DNA of 64,000 nt from positions 124,001 to 188,000 of the forward strand of contig NZ_VOIW01000009.1 of NCBI RefSeq assembly GCF_009659625.1, in the 5' to 3' direction. This document shows positions 1-8,487 of the stretch, piece after piece. The notes beneath the pieces were generated by a model. That model was given only the letters and a program-made list of their open reading frames with translations, made no database searches and was not told the origin of the DNA. Within the stretch, counting starts at the first letter, position 1, and each line of letters starts with the position of its first letter. The stretch is from Pseudomonas haemolytica. Lineage in GTDB: Bacteria; Pseudomonadota; Gammaproteobacteria; Pseudomonadales; Pseudomonadaceae. The translations under genes and the position numbers were made by a program.

Positions 1-88
1 CGCCTATCTCCTACGTATGTAGGGGCAATTGCCGAATACAGTGCACATCCGTACACTGCGCCACCTTTTGTCCCAATAGGCCGTGTCG

Positions 89-832
89 ATGCTGTTTCTG
101 TTACGTATGTTGTTGATGAGCCTGCACTTTATGGTCGCCGGGGTATTGGGCGTGCTTATCGGTGTGTGCCGTCCGTTCAACCCGGACAACAGTCGCCTCT
201 GCGCCCGCCTCTATGCGTTGCCGGCCATGTGGATTTTGCGTCTGAACGTGAAGACGGATGTCGACTCGCTGCGCAACAAGCCCGGTACCTGCGTGGTGAT
301 CGCCAACCATCAGTCCAACTACGACCTGTTTGTGTTTGGCAATGTGGTGCCGCACCGCACGGTATGTATCGCCAAGAAAAGCCTTAAATGGGTGCCGCTG
401 TTCGGCCAGTTGTTCTGGCTGGCGGGGAATGTACTGATTGACCGTGGCAATGCGCACAAGGCGCGGCGTGCCATGCTCACCACCACCCATACGTTGCAGC
501 ATGAAGACACTTCGATCTGGGTGTTCCCGGAAGGCACGCGTAACCTGGGCAAAGGTCTGTTGCCGTTCAAGAAAGGCGCGTTCCACATGGCGATCGCGGC
601 CGGTGTGCCTATCGTGCAGGTGTGTGTCAGCAATTACGTGACGCAGATGAAGCTCAATCGCTGGGACAGTGGGGATGTGCTGATACGTTCGTTGCCGCCG
701 ATTCCTACCACTGGCCTGACAGTGGATGACATCCCTGAGTTGATGCTGACCTGTCAGACGCAGATGGATGAGTGCATCGCACAGATGGACCGCGAACTTG
801 CAGGAGCGAGCTTGCTCGCGAAAACCGTATAA
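89..832 (+). CDS. 1-acyl-sn-glycerol-3-phosphate acyltransferase (PlsC family)
   Basis: Transfers an acyl chain to lysophosphatidic acid, making phosphatidic acid at the inner membrane. The PlsC signature is clear: an H-x4-D motif (NHQSNYD, His about 74, Asp about 79) and FPEGTRN near residue 147. A hydrophobic N-terminal segment should anchor it. A GTG at 83 is in frame, but the ATG at 89 is better spaced from the weak TAGG site at 77-80. At 247 aa the length is normal. The last dozen codons (ELAGASLLAKTV) are translated from a REP element, so the native C-terminus has been replaced or extended by repeat sequence. Family call firm; which pseudomonad paralogue is not settled. Confidence 0.9.
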   Translation: MLFLLRMLLMSLHFMVAGVLGVLIGVCRPFNPDNSRLCARLYALPAMWILRLNVKTDVDSLRNKPGTCVVIANHQSNYDLFVFGNVVPHRTVCIAKKSLKWVPLFGQLFWLAGNVLIDRGNAHKARRAMLTTTHTLQHEDTSIWVFPEGTRNLGKGLLPFKKGAFHMAIAAGVPIVQVCVSNYVTQMKLNRWDSGDVLIRSLPPIPTTGLTVDDIPELMLTCQTQMDECIAQMDRELAGASLLAKTV

Positions 833-900
833 GCAACACGGGTCACCTGATAGCGCTGCGTAATCGTTGTCGATCTTCGCGAGCCAGCTCGCTCCTACAG
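800..900. repeat. REPIN, GTAGGAGCGAGC type, overlapping the plsC 3' end
   Basis: Two REP half-elements in inverted orientation: CAGGAGCGAGCTTGCTCGCG from 801 and a diverged partner at 876-900 ending in GCTCGCTCCTACAG. The first half lies inside the acyltransferase reading frame and supplies its last codons. The same core recurs at 2781-2810. Confidence 0.85.
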
Positions 901-990
901 GGGAATGGGCAATGTCTGCCAGCAACAACGGAACGCCGTTCAGGCTAAGCTGCCCAATATCTGTCCTCTTAATAAGAAGTGATCTGCACC

Positions 991-1962
991 ATGGGTAGAG
1001 TTGTTGCGGCCGCCGTTTACAGCGCCGGAAAGAAAGTCACGGATATCACCCTCGATGAAGGCGCAGCCTGGGCTGCCAAACCCGATCACTTTGTGTGGAT
1101 CGGCCTGGAAGAGCCCAGCGCCCAAGAGTTGAACAACCTGCAACGCCAGTTCAACCTGCATGAACTGGCGATCGAAGATGCCATGGAAAAACACAGCCGC
1201 CCGAAGCTGGAAACCTTCGGCGATGCGCTGTTTATCGTCACCTACTCACCGGTGCGCGAGCACGGCAAGCTGGAGTTTATCGAAACCCATATCTTTGCCG
1301 GCAACGGCTACATCATCACCGCACGCAACGGTCACTCGGCGTCCTACGGTTTTGTGCGCCAGCGTTGTGAGGCTCGACCGCTGTTGCTGGAGCATGGGGA
1401 AGATTTCGTCCTCTATGCGCTGTTGGATTTCGTCACCGAAAACTACCAGCCGGTGAGTGAGGCGATCCACGCCGAGATTGATGAACTGGAACGCAACGTG
1501 TTGTGCAGTTCGCTGAGCGAGGGCGATATCCAGAACCTCCACGGCCTGCGCCGCGACGTACTGCGGCTCAAGCGCTATGTGGCGCCGATGGTGGAAATCA
1601 GCCAGGAGTTGCAGAAGCTGAGCTTCCCGTTTATCGACAAGAACATGCGCCCCTACTTCCGTGACGTGCAGATCCATGTGACGCGGCAGATGGAAGACCT
1701 CACCACCCTGCGCGATATCGCCAGCCAGACCATCGAGATCGGTGTGTTGCTGGAGGCCTCGCGCCAAAGCGTGGTGCAACGCAAGTTCGCCGCGTGGGCA
1801 GCGATCCTGGCGTTCCCCACGGCGGTGGCGGGGATTTATGGGATGAACTTCCAGAACATGCCCGAGCTGCAATGGCACTACGGCTATTTTGCGGTGCTCG
1901 GGTTTATTGCGCTCGGTTGTACCGGTTTGTGGGCCAGCTTCAAGCGTTCGGGCTGGCTTTAA
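991..1962 (+). CDS. CorA-family divalent cation transporter
   Basis: Inner-membrane magnesium (or related divalent cation) channel of the CorA superfamily. The diagnostic YGMNF motif sits near residue 284 at the end of the first of two C-terminal transmembrane helices, followed by a second hydrophobic segment (YFAVLGFIALGCTGLWASF). The long N-terminal part is acidic and helical, as in the cytoplasmic funnel. A GTG at 979 is in frame, but AAGAAG at 974-979 fits better as ribosome-binding site for the ATG at 991, giving 323 aa. Its stop overlaps the convergent amidotransferase stop by four bases. Substrate (Mg, Co, Ni or Zn) cannot be told from sequence. Confidence 0.9.
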   Translation: MGRVVAAAVYSAGKKVTDITLDEGAAWAAKPDHFVWIGLEEPSAQELNNLQRQFNLHELAIEDAMEKHSRPKLETFGDALFIVTYSPVREHGKLEFIETHIFAGNGYIITARNGHSASYGFVRQRCEARPLLLEHGEDFVLYALLDFVTENYQPVSEAIHAEIDELERNVLCSSLSEGDIQNLHGLRRDVLRLKRYVAPMVEISQELQKLSFPFIDKNMRPYFRDVQIHVTRQMEDLTTLRDIASQTIEIGVLLEASRQSVVQRKFAAWAAILAFPTAVAGIYGMNFQNMPELQWHYGYFAVLGFIALGCTGLWASFKRSGWL

Positions 1963-2684
1963 ACCTTGGTTTCAGGCTTGTGCGCAACAAAGCGCATCAT
2001 CCATTCCGCCACGGTCACGCCGTGGTGGTCGCGCTCCAGGCTGGCAACGCCGTTGGTGTAGACCTTCTCACCCAAAGTTGTCTGAAGAATCTCCAGCAAC
2101 TCACGGGAATAGTCATGGACAAATTCCGGATGGCCCTGGAAGCACAGCACCTGGTCGCCAATGTGGTAGGCGGCAAACGGGCAAAATTCGCTGGAGGCGA
2201 TGACCGTTGCGTTCTGCGGCAACGTGGTGACCTGGTCCTGGTGGCTGATCAATAGCCTCAGTTCCGGCACCTCGGGGCTCATCCACGGCGCCTTGGCATC
2301 GAGTTTGTAATCGTGGGTGCCCATGCCCCAGCCCTGGCTGGCGCGCTCAGCCTTGCCGCCGAGCAACAGAGCAAGCAACTGGTGACCGAAGCAGACGCCC
2401 AGCAGTTTGTCGCCGCGCTCATAACGCTTGAGCAGGTAGGTCTTGAGGGTCTGGATCCAAGGGTCTGTGCCGAAGGAGTCGGCCTTGCTGCCGGTGATCA
2501 GGTACGCGTCAAATACTTCGTCATCCGGCGGGTATTCGCCCTGCACCACGTTGTAGACGACAAACTCGGCGGCAATCGGTTGCTTGGAGAACAGGCGCTT
2601 GAACATCTGCCCGTAGCCTTGATACTCATCGATCAAAGCAGGACGCAGAATATCGGTTTCCAGGATGCAGACGCGTAGCGACAT
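1959..2684 (-). CDS. Class I glutamine amidotransferase-like protein
   Basis: Stand-alone class I glutamine amidotransferase (GMP-synthase-like GATase1 domain) of 241 aa. The nucleophile is Cys98 in GVCFGHQ; the His/Glu pair is H185/E187 in GHPEF. Such proteins hydrolyse glutamine or, like gamma-glutamyl-GABA or glutathione hydrolases, a gamma-glutamyl substrate. No partner synthetase is adjacent. The frame extends 31 codons further upstream, but MSLRVCILETD is the natural domain start. Convergent with corA, overlapping by TTAA at 1959-1962. Substrate unknown. Confidence 0.85.
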   Translation of the reverse strand: MSLRVCILETDILRPALIDEYQGYGQMFKRLFSKQPIAAEFVVYNVVQGEYPPDDEVFDAYLITGSKADSFGTDPWIQTLKTYLLKRYERGDKLLGVCFGHQLLALLLGGKAERASQGWGMGTHDYKLDAKAPWMSPEVPELRLLISHQDQVTTLPQNATVIASSEFCPFAAYHIGDQVLCFQGHPEFVHDYSRELLEILQTTLGEKVYTNGVASLERDHHGVTVAEWMMRFVAHKPETKV

Positions 2685-2780
2685 AAAAAATACCTGACAC
2701 GGCGATGGGAATAATGCACACCCCAGAGCCTGCCTTGAAATACCTCCCCAAAGCAAGCCCTCAATGGCCGCCCACACGCC

Positions 2781-2810
2781 CTGTAGGAGCGAGCTTGCTC
2801 GCTCCTACAG
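2781..2810. repeat. Single REP hairpin (GTAGGAGCGAGC type)
   Basis: Perfect inverted repeat, arms CTGTAGGAGCGAG and CTCGCTCCTACAG around a CTTG loop. It lies 8 bp past the stop of the beta-oxidation operon, where it could protect mRNA ends or weakly terminate. Confidence 0.85.
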
Positions 2811-2818
2811 TAAGGCGT

Positions 2819-4963
2819 TTAGAAGATTGCACCTTTTGCGGCTTTTTCCAGCAACAACGCCGGCGGCGAGAAGCGCTCGCCATACTGCTCAGCCAGGTAG
2901 CGGGCACGGGCGATAAAGTCGTTCAGCCCGTACTGGTTGATAAACTGCAGCGCGCCGCCACTCCACGCGGCAAAGCCGATGCCGAAGATCGAACCGACGT
3001 TGGCGTCAGCCGTGGACATCAACACGCCCTCCTCCACGCAGCGCACGGTTTCGATGGCCTGGATAAACAGCAAGCGGTCGCGCACGTCCTGGGGTGAAAT
3101 CTGCTTGCCGGGCTGTTCGAAGCGAGTTTTCAGCTCGGGCCACAGATGCTTCTGGCCACCGGCGGGATAATCGTAAAAACCGCCGCCTGCCGCCTTGCCT
3201 GTGCGTTTGTATTCGTTCACCAGTAGATCGATCACCGCCGTCGCTGGGTGGCTCGGCATGGCTTTGCCTTCGGCCTGCAGATCCTTGGCGGTTTGCTGTC
3301 GGATATGGCTCATCAGGCTGAGGGACACTTCATCAGACACCGCCAGCGGCCCCACCGGCATGCCGGCCTTGCGCGCTTCGGTCTCGATCATTGGCGCAGC
3401 CACACCTTCGCCGAGCATGGCGATGCCTTCGTTGGTGAAAGTGCCGAACACCCGTGAGGTAAAGAAGCCGCGACTGTCATTGACCACAATCGGGGTTTTC
3501 TTGATTTGCAGTACGAAGTCGAAACCTCGGGCCAGGGTTTCGTCGCTGGTGTGGGCGCCCTTGATGATTTCCACCAGAGGCATCTTGTCCACGGGGCTGA
3601 AGAAGTGCAGGCCGATAAACTTGGTTTGATCGGGCACCGCCGTGGCCAGCCCGCTGATAGGCAAGGTGGAGGTGTTGGAGGCGATCACTGCGTCGGCACC
3701 GACCACGCTTTGCGCAGCAGCCGAGACCTTGGCCTTGAGTTCGCGGTCTTCGAATACAGCCTCGATGACCAGGTCGCAGCCAGCCAAGTCGGCGTCATCC
3801 TGCGTCGGATGAATGCGCGCCAGGGTGGTTTCCCGCTGCTCTGCGGTCAATTGCCCACGGCCGACTTTCTTGTCCAGCAACGCGGCCGAGTGTGCCTTGC
3901 CTTTTTCGGCTGCGGCGAGATTGATGTCCTTGAGCACCACGTCGATACCCGCACAGGCACTGACATATGCGATGCCAGCGCCCATCATCCCGGCGCCCAG
4001 TACACCGACCTTGCGCGTGACGTAGGGCGCCAGCCCCTGCGGCCGCGAACTGCCGGCGTTGATTTCGTTGAGCTGGAACCAGAAGGTGCTGATCATGTTT
4101 TTCGCCACTTGCCCGGTCACCAGTTCGGTGAAGTAGCGGGTTTCGATCAGGTGCGCGGTGTCGAAGTCCACTTGGGCACCTTCCACGGCGGCACAGAGAA
4201 TTTTCTCCGGCGCCGGGAAACAGCCATTGGTTTTGCTGCGCAACATCGACGGGGCAATGGCGAGCATCTGCGCGACTTTCGGGTTCGACGGCGTACCACC
4301 TGGGATCTGGTATGCCTTGCTGTCCCACGGTTGCCTGGCCTCAGGATTAGCGAGAATCCAGGCGCGGGACTTGGCCAGCAGCTCATCGCGATCAGTCGCC
4401 AACTCATCAATCAAGCCTGCTTGCAGTGCCTGGGCGGGCCGAACTTTTTTGCCTTCGAGCAAATACGGCAGGGCTTTTTCAAGGCCCAGCATGCGCACCA
4501 TGCGCACCACTCCGCCGCCGCCCGGCAACAGGCCTAGGGTGACTTCGGGCAGGCCGAGCTGAACGGCTTTGTCGTCCAGCGCAACCCGATGATGGCAGGC
4601 CAGGCAAATCTCCCAGCCGCCGCCCAAGGCGGCACCGTTGATCGCGGCCACCACCGGTTTGCCGAGGGTTTCCAGGCGCCGCAGCTGCGCCTTCAACTCC
4701 AGCACGCTGTGGTAGAAATCCTTGGCGTGGGCCTTGTCGACCTTGATCAATTCATTGAGGTCGCCACCGGCAAAAAAGGTCTTCTTTGCCGAGGTGAGAA
4801 TTACCCCGGCAATCTCGTCCTTTTCCGCTTCCAGGCGCGCGACGGTGGCCGCCATGGCCTCGCGGTAGGCGGCGTTCATGGTGTTGGCGCTCTGGCCGGG
4901 CATGTCGAGGGTCAGCACCACGATCTGATCCTGGCCTTTTTCGTAACGGATGGCATCGGTCAT
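2819..4963 (-). CDS. Multifunctional enoyl-CoA hydratase / 3-hydroxyacyl-CoA dehydrogenase (FadB/FadJ-like)
   Basis: Two-domain beta-oxidation enzyme of 714 aa. Residues about 1-200 are a crotonase (enoyl-CoA hydratase) domain with FFAGGDLNEL and a glycine-rich GGGWEICLACHH stretch. From about residue 330 follows an NAD-binding 3-hydroxyacyl-CoA dehydrogenase with VGVLGAGMMGAGIAYV, then HFFSPVDKMPLVEII and C-terminal helical domains. It hydrates trans-2-enoyl-CoA and oxidises the 3-hydroxyacyl-CoA for the adjacent thiolase. Start ATG at 4963 follows AAGGAA; 92 upstream in-frame codons run into the thiolase gene and are spurious. Second gene of a two-gene operon, 16 bp after the thiolase stop. 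Chain-length preference unknown; the canonical fadBA5 operon is likely elsewhere. Confidence 0.92.
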   Translation of the reverse strand: MTDAIRYEKGQDQIVVLTLDMPGQSANTMNAAYREAMAATVARLEAEKDEIAGVILTSAKKTFFAGGDLNELIKVDKAHAKDFYHSVLELKAQLRRLETLGKPVVAAINGAALGGGWEICLACHHRVALDDKAVQLGLPEVTLGLLPGGGGVVRMVRMLGLEKALPYLLEGKKVRPAQALQAGLIDELATDRDELLAKSRAWILANPEARQPWDSKAYQIPGGTPSNPKVAQMLAIAPSMLRSKTNGCFPAPEKILCAAVEGAQVDFDTAHLIETRYFTELVTGQVAKNMISTFWFQLNEINAGSSRPQGLAPYVTRKVGVLGAGMMGAGIAYVSACAGIDVVLKDINLAAAEKGKAHSAALLDKKVGRGQLTAEQRETTLARIHPTQDDADLAGCDLVIEAVFEDRELKAKVSAAAQSVVGADAVIASNTSTLPISGLATAVPDQTKFIGLHFFSPVDKMPLVEIIKGAHTSDETLARGFDFVLQIKKTPIVVNDSRGFFTSRVFGTFTNEGIAMLGEGVAAPMIETEARKAGMPVGPLAVSDEVSLSLMSHIRQQTAKDLQAEGKAMPSHPATAVIDLLVNEYKRTGKAAGGGFYDYPAGGQKHLWPELKTRFEQPGKQISPQDVRDRLLFIQAIETVRCVEEGVLMSTADANVGSIFGIGFAAWSGGALQFINQYGLNDFIARARYLAEQYGERFSPPALLLEKAAKGAIF

Positions 4964-4979
4964 GACAAATTCCTTAGGC

Positions 4980-6185
4980 TCAGAGGCGTTCGATAATGGT
5001 GGCGATGCCCATGCCGCCGCCCACACAGAGGGTGGCCAGGCCGTAGCGTTGCTGGCGCACCTCCAGCTCGTCGAGCAAGGTGCCGAGGATCGCGCAACCG
5101 GTGGCGCCCAACGGGTGGCCCATGGCGATGGAACCGCCATTGACGTTGACCCGAGCGGCGTCGATGCCCATGTCCTTGATGAACTTGAGCACCACCGAGG
5201 CAAACGCTTCGTTGACTTCGAACAGGTCGATGTCTTCAACCCGCAGGCCGGCCTTGGCCAGTGCCTTGCGGGTGGCGGGCGCGGGGCCGGTGAGCATGAT
5301 GGTCGGGTCGGTGCTGGTCACTGCCGTGGCGACAATGCGCGCTCGCGGTTGCAGGCCCAGTTCGCGGCCTTTGGCCTCAGAGCCGATCAACATCAACGCG
5401 GCGCCGTCGACAATGCCGGAGCTATTGCCTGGCGTGTGCACATGCTGGATGCGTTCCACATGGCTGTAGACCCGCAGTGCGGTGGCGTCGAAACCCATCT
5501 GGCCCATCATTTCGAAGCTGGGCTTGAGCTTGCCCAAGCCGTCGAGCGTGGAGTCGCCACGGATAAACTCGTCATGGTCCAGCAGCACGATGCCGTTCTG
5601 GTCCTGCACCGCGATCAGCGACTTGTTGAAGGAGCCGTCTGCCCGTGCCCTGGCGGCTTTCTTTTGGGACTGTAGGGCAAAGGTGTCCACATCCTGGCGA
5701 GTGAAGCCTTCCAGGGTGGCGATGAGGTCGGCGCCAATACCTTGGGGCGTGAAGTGGCTGTGCATATTGGTGTGCGGGTCGAGCACCCAGGCACCGCCAT
5801 CGCTGCCCATGGGCACGCGGGACATGGATTCGACACCGCCGACCACCACCAGGTCTTCGAAGCCGGAACGCACTTTCATCGCCCCCAGGTTGACCGCTTC
5901 CAGGCCCGAGGCGCAGAAGCGATTGACCTGCACGCCGGCGACGCTGATGTCCCAGTCCGCTACCAGCGCGGCCGTCTTGGCGATATCGGCGCCTTGGTCG
6001 CCCACCGGGGTGACGCAGCCCAGAACAATGTCATCGACTTGGCGGGTATCGAGGTCGCTGCGTTGCGCCAGCGCCGTGAGCAAGCCGGCTACCAGGTTTA
6101 CCGGCTTGACGCTGTGCAGGGCACCGTCGGCCTTGCCTTTGCCTCGGGGCGTGCGTATCGCATCAAAGATCAAAGCTTGGGTCAT
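4980..6185 (-). CDS. Acetyl-CoA C-acyltransferase (thiolase, FadA-like)
   Basis: Degradative thiolase of 401 aa that cleaves 3-ketoacyl-CoA to acetyl-CoA and a shortened acyl-CoA. The nucleophilic Cys is residue 91 in NRFCASGLEAV; the C-terminal GHPLGATG and CVGGGMG motifs hold the catalytic His and second Cys. First gene of an operon with the hydratase/dehydrogenase, which supplies its substrate. I see no FadR/PsrA-type palindrome in the 390 bp upstream. Confidence 0.93.
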   Translation of the reverse strand: MTQALIFDAIRTPRGKGKADGALHSVKPVNLVAGLLTALAQRSDLDTRQVDDIVLGCVTPVGDQGADIAKTAALVADWDISVAGVQVNRFCASGLEAVNLGAMKVRSGFEDLVVVGGVESMSRVPMGSDGGAWVLDPHTNMHSHFTPQGIGADLIATLEGFTRQDVDTFALQSQKKAARARADGSFNKSLIAVQDQNGIVLLDHDEFIRGDSTLDGLGKLKPSFEMMGQMGFDATALRVYSHVERIQHVHTPGNSSGIVDGAALMLIGSEAKGRELGLQPRARIVATAVTSTDPTIMLTGPAPATRKALAKAGLRVEDIDLFEVNEAFASVVLKFIKDMGIDAARVNVNGGSIAMGHPLGATGCAILGTLLDELEVRQQRYGLATLCVGGGMGIATIIERL

Positions 6186-6578
6186 GACATCCTCGAACCG
6201 CTGTGGGTGTGTGCCCCTACCTTAGGCCCGATTGACACGGTTTCAATGACGGATGCGCTCATTGCTTTTGACCCCCTCGCTCGGACGAACGGTAGGTAAC
6301 GATGAGAAATGCCTGATTAATCGTTTTAGCTGTCTAGCCTTAGGGCTCGCGTCAAGATGGCAATGAGCCTCATGCCTTTTTTAGCGCAAATCGTGATTAG
6401 CTGATATGAAATGGATCTAAGCCAAGAAGAGCGGGCGCTCTAAGGTTAAATCTGTAAGACGCTGCTGCCGGGTTTTGCTGGAGCAGCTGTAAGAAAAGTG
6501 CAACGTCACCTCGCGATACTGAAATAAAACCGGCACGCATTTGACGCTCAGGAATAACAACAAATTAGGCAGTCAGCC
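6186..6578. other. Intergenic region without recognised features
   Basis: About 390 bp between the divergent thiolase gene and the small ORF at 6579. It must hold the thiolase promoter, but I find no convincing -35/-10 pair, operator palindrome or terminator. Composition is more AT-rich than the flanking genes. Confidence 0.6.
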
Positions 6579-6674
6579 ATGTTCAAACATTCGAAAGTAC
6601 GTCAGGCGGGACTTATTCTGTTCGCCACCACACTGATTCTGATCTTGCCCAACTTGACCAAAGTTATTGGGTAA
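6579..6674 (+). CDS. Small single-pass membrane protein (31 aa), uncharacterised
   Basis: A 31-codon ORF starting MFKHSKVRQAGLILFATT and ending TKVIG. Layout: a short basic N-terminus (K, H, K, R), then one strongly hydrophobic segment of about 18 residues (residues 11-24 the core), then a short tail. That is the pattern of small inner-membrane proteins. Start ATG is preceded by a modest TTAGGCAG purine stretch. No function is claimed; it sits about 165 bp before the cytochrome c gene in the same direction and could be part of its transcript. The coding call rests on the protein-like layout only. Confidence 0.55.
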   Translation: MFKHSKVRQAGLILFATTLILILPNLTKVIG

Positions 6675-6837
6675 CCACTCCACAACCACATTCTGTGCAT
6701 TCACAGCATCGGGTTTGCAGCTTTTGGCAGCACCTGCCGGGACATTGCGCTTAGCGCTCCTGTTGCAGGGGCTGTCTTTTTGCGCGCCGATTTCCGCTAT
6801 CTTGGGCGCCATCATTACTTCGTACCGGGCCACTGCC

Positions 6838-7644
6838 TTGAAATCGATCCTCGCCTTATTTGCCCTGCTGTTGAGCCTTCCTGCAGCCGCTGCACAACTG
6901 ACCATCGAATTGGACCACGCCAGCAAGACCTGGCAGACCGCCGACCTGCTCAAGCACCCGCAGGCGCAGACCGTGCAGATCGTCGATGACGTGTCCTACA
7001 AACGCAGCATGACCTATCGCGCGGTGCCCCTGGCGGCGCTCCTGCCGGGTCTGAAGCCTGCGAATCACCTGCAAGCCGTCGCCCTTGACGGCTTCGCCGC
7101 CGAACTTACCGCCGCGCCATTGTTGGCAAAAACCGGCGCCCGCGCCTGGCTGGCGGTGGAAGACCCGGCCCATCCCTGGCCGGCGCTGGCGCAAGGCAAA
7201 CCCAGTGCCGGGCCGTTCTACATGGTGTGGACCCACCCGCAAGCCGGGCATATCAGCCCGGAGCAGTGGCCGTTCCAAGTCTCCAGAATCAAGCAATTGC
7301 AGACAGTCGCCGAACGTTTCCCCGCGTTGTTGCCGGACCCGAAGTTGGCGGCGGATGATCCGGTCAACCTGGGCTTTGCGTTGTTCCAGAAGAACTGCCT
7401 GGCTTGCCACCGCCTCAATGGCGCCGGCGATGCCCAGATGGGGCCGGACCTGAACATTCCCTACAACCCCACCGAATATTTCGGCGGCGATTTCCTCAAG
7501 CGCTACATCCGCGACCCGCAAAGCCTGCGGCACTGGCCGCAAGCGAAGATGCCAGCGTTTGCGGCCAGTGTGCTGCCGGACAACGAGTTGGATTTGCTGC
7601 TGGGGTATTTGCAGCATATGGCGGGGCGCAAACAACAACCTTAA
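6838..7644 (+). CDS. Periplasmic c-type cytochrome
   Basis: Secreted monohaem cytochrome c. With the TTG start the protein begins with a clean signal peptide (KSILALFALLLSLPAAAA) and is 268 aa. An N-terminal domain of about 150 residues resembles the molybdopterin-oxidoreductase-like fold sometimes fused to such cytochromes. The haem site CLACH is near residue 190 and the probable axial Met is in KMPAF. The frame is open for 57 codons further upstream, but those lack a protein-like pattern. The start is uncertain because TTG has only a weak ribosome-binding site. Redox partner unknown. Confidence 0.8.
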   Translation: MKSILALFALLLSLPAAAAQLTIELDHASKTWQTADLLKHPQAQTVQIVDDVSYKRSMTYRAVPLAALLPGLKPANHLQAVALDGFAAELTAAPLLAKTGARAWLAVEDPAHPWPALAQGKPSAGPFYMVWTHPQAGHISPEQWPFQVSRIKQLQTVAERFPALLPDPKLAADDPVNLGFALFQKNCLACHRLNGAGDAQMGPDLNIPYNPTEYFGGDFLKRYIRDPQSLRHWPQAKMPAFAASVLPDNELDLLLGYLQHMAGRKQQP

Positions 7645-7686
7645 CCCTGGCGCAGTTCCCACATTTGATCTGTGTGGACCTGGAGG

Positions 7687-8487
7687 TTATTGCTGCTGCA
7701 CTGAAACCTCCGTCGGTGCGACGAACACCTTGGCATGCATCTGCTCATGCCCGCCCCCACGGCGCATGCCGCGCACCGGGCAGGCGTCGAGGTAGTCCAG
7801 GCCCACGGCCAGTTTCAAGTGCCGCTCCGGCCGGGCCAGTTGGTTGGTCACGTCAAAACTGTACCAGGCATCATCCAGCCAGGCTTCGGCCCAGGCATGG
7901 CTGGCCAGGTGCGTGCTGTCTTCGGTGTACAAATACCCCGATACATAACGCGCAGGAATGCCCAGGCTGCGTGCGCAAGCCAGGAACGCATGGGTGTGGT
8001 CCTGGCACACGCCCGCAGCACCAGCGAAGGCCTGGGCGGCGCAGGTGTCGACTTCGGTCGCCCCCGGCGTGTAGACCATCTTATGGTGCAACGCCTGCAT
8101 CAGGTCGATCAGCGCCGTACGGTCACGACGCTGGTGGCAGTGCTGCCCGGCAAACTGGCGCAGGGCATCGTCGGGCTCGGTCAGGCGCGTACAGCGCAGG
8201 AACGGAAAGGCAGACTGGCTTTCGTGCTCGGCCTCGCGTAATTCGTCGATCTCCACCTGACCCCGGGCGCCGATGATGATGGCATCGTGGGGTTCGTCCA
8301 GGGTCAACACATGCAGGATGTTGCCGAATGGGTCCACCTGCGCTCGCACCGGACGCGGCAGGTCGAGTTGCCAGCTCAGCACATGCTGGCGCTCGCTGTC
8401 ATGGGGTGTAAGGCGCAGGTACTGGATGCTGGCGCGCACCTGGTCCTCATAGTGGTAGGTGGTTTCGTGGCTGATGGAGAGTCTCAT
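7687..8487 (-). CDS. Transglutaminase-like cysteine peptidase family protein
   Basis: Protein of 266 aa with an N-terminal bacterial transglutaminase-like beta domain and a papain-fold core. The catalytic triad is visible: Cys in GVCQDHTH, His in SHAWAEAW, Asp in YSFDVTN. In this gene neighbourhood the family is thought to act as a peptidase or amide-bond enzyme. Third gene of an operon with the ATP-grasp and alpha-E genes; its ATG overlaps the alpha-E stop (ATGA, 8484-8487). Confidence 0.9.
   Translation of the reverse strand: MRLSISHETTYHYEDQVRASIQYLRLTPHDSERQHVLSWQLDLPRPVRAQVDPFGNILHVLTLDEPHDAIIIGARGQVEIDELREAEHESQSAFPFLRCTRLTEPDDALRQFAGQHCHQRRDRTALIDLMQALHHKMVYTPGATEVDTCAAQAFAGAAGVCQDHTHAFLACARSLGIPARYVSGYLYTEDSTHLASHAWAEAWLDDAWYSFDVTNQLARPERHLKLAVGLDYLDACPVRGMRRGGGHEQMHAKVFVAPTEVSVQQQ

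Noticed and set aside
101..928. Open frame of 275 codons antisense to the acyltransferase gene
   Set aside because: No recognisable domain and covers a gene with clear catalytic motifs plus a REPIN.
6667..6837. 57-codon N-terminal extension of the cytochrome c gene
   Set aside because: Would bury the signal peptide behind a segment without a protein-like pattern and overlaps the small ORF at 6579.
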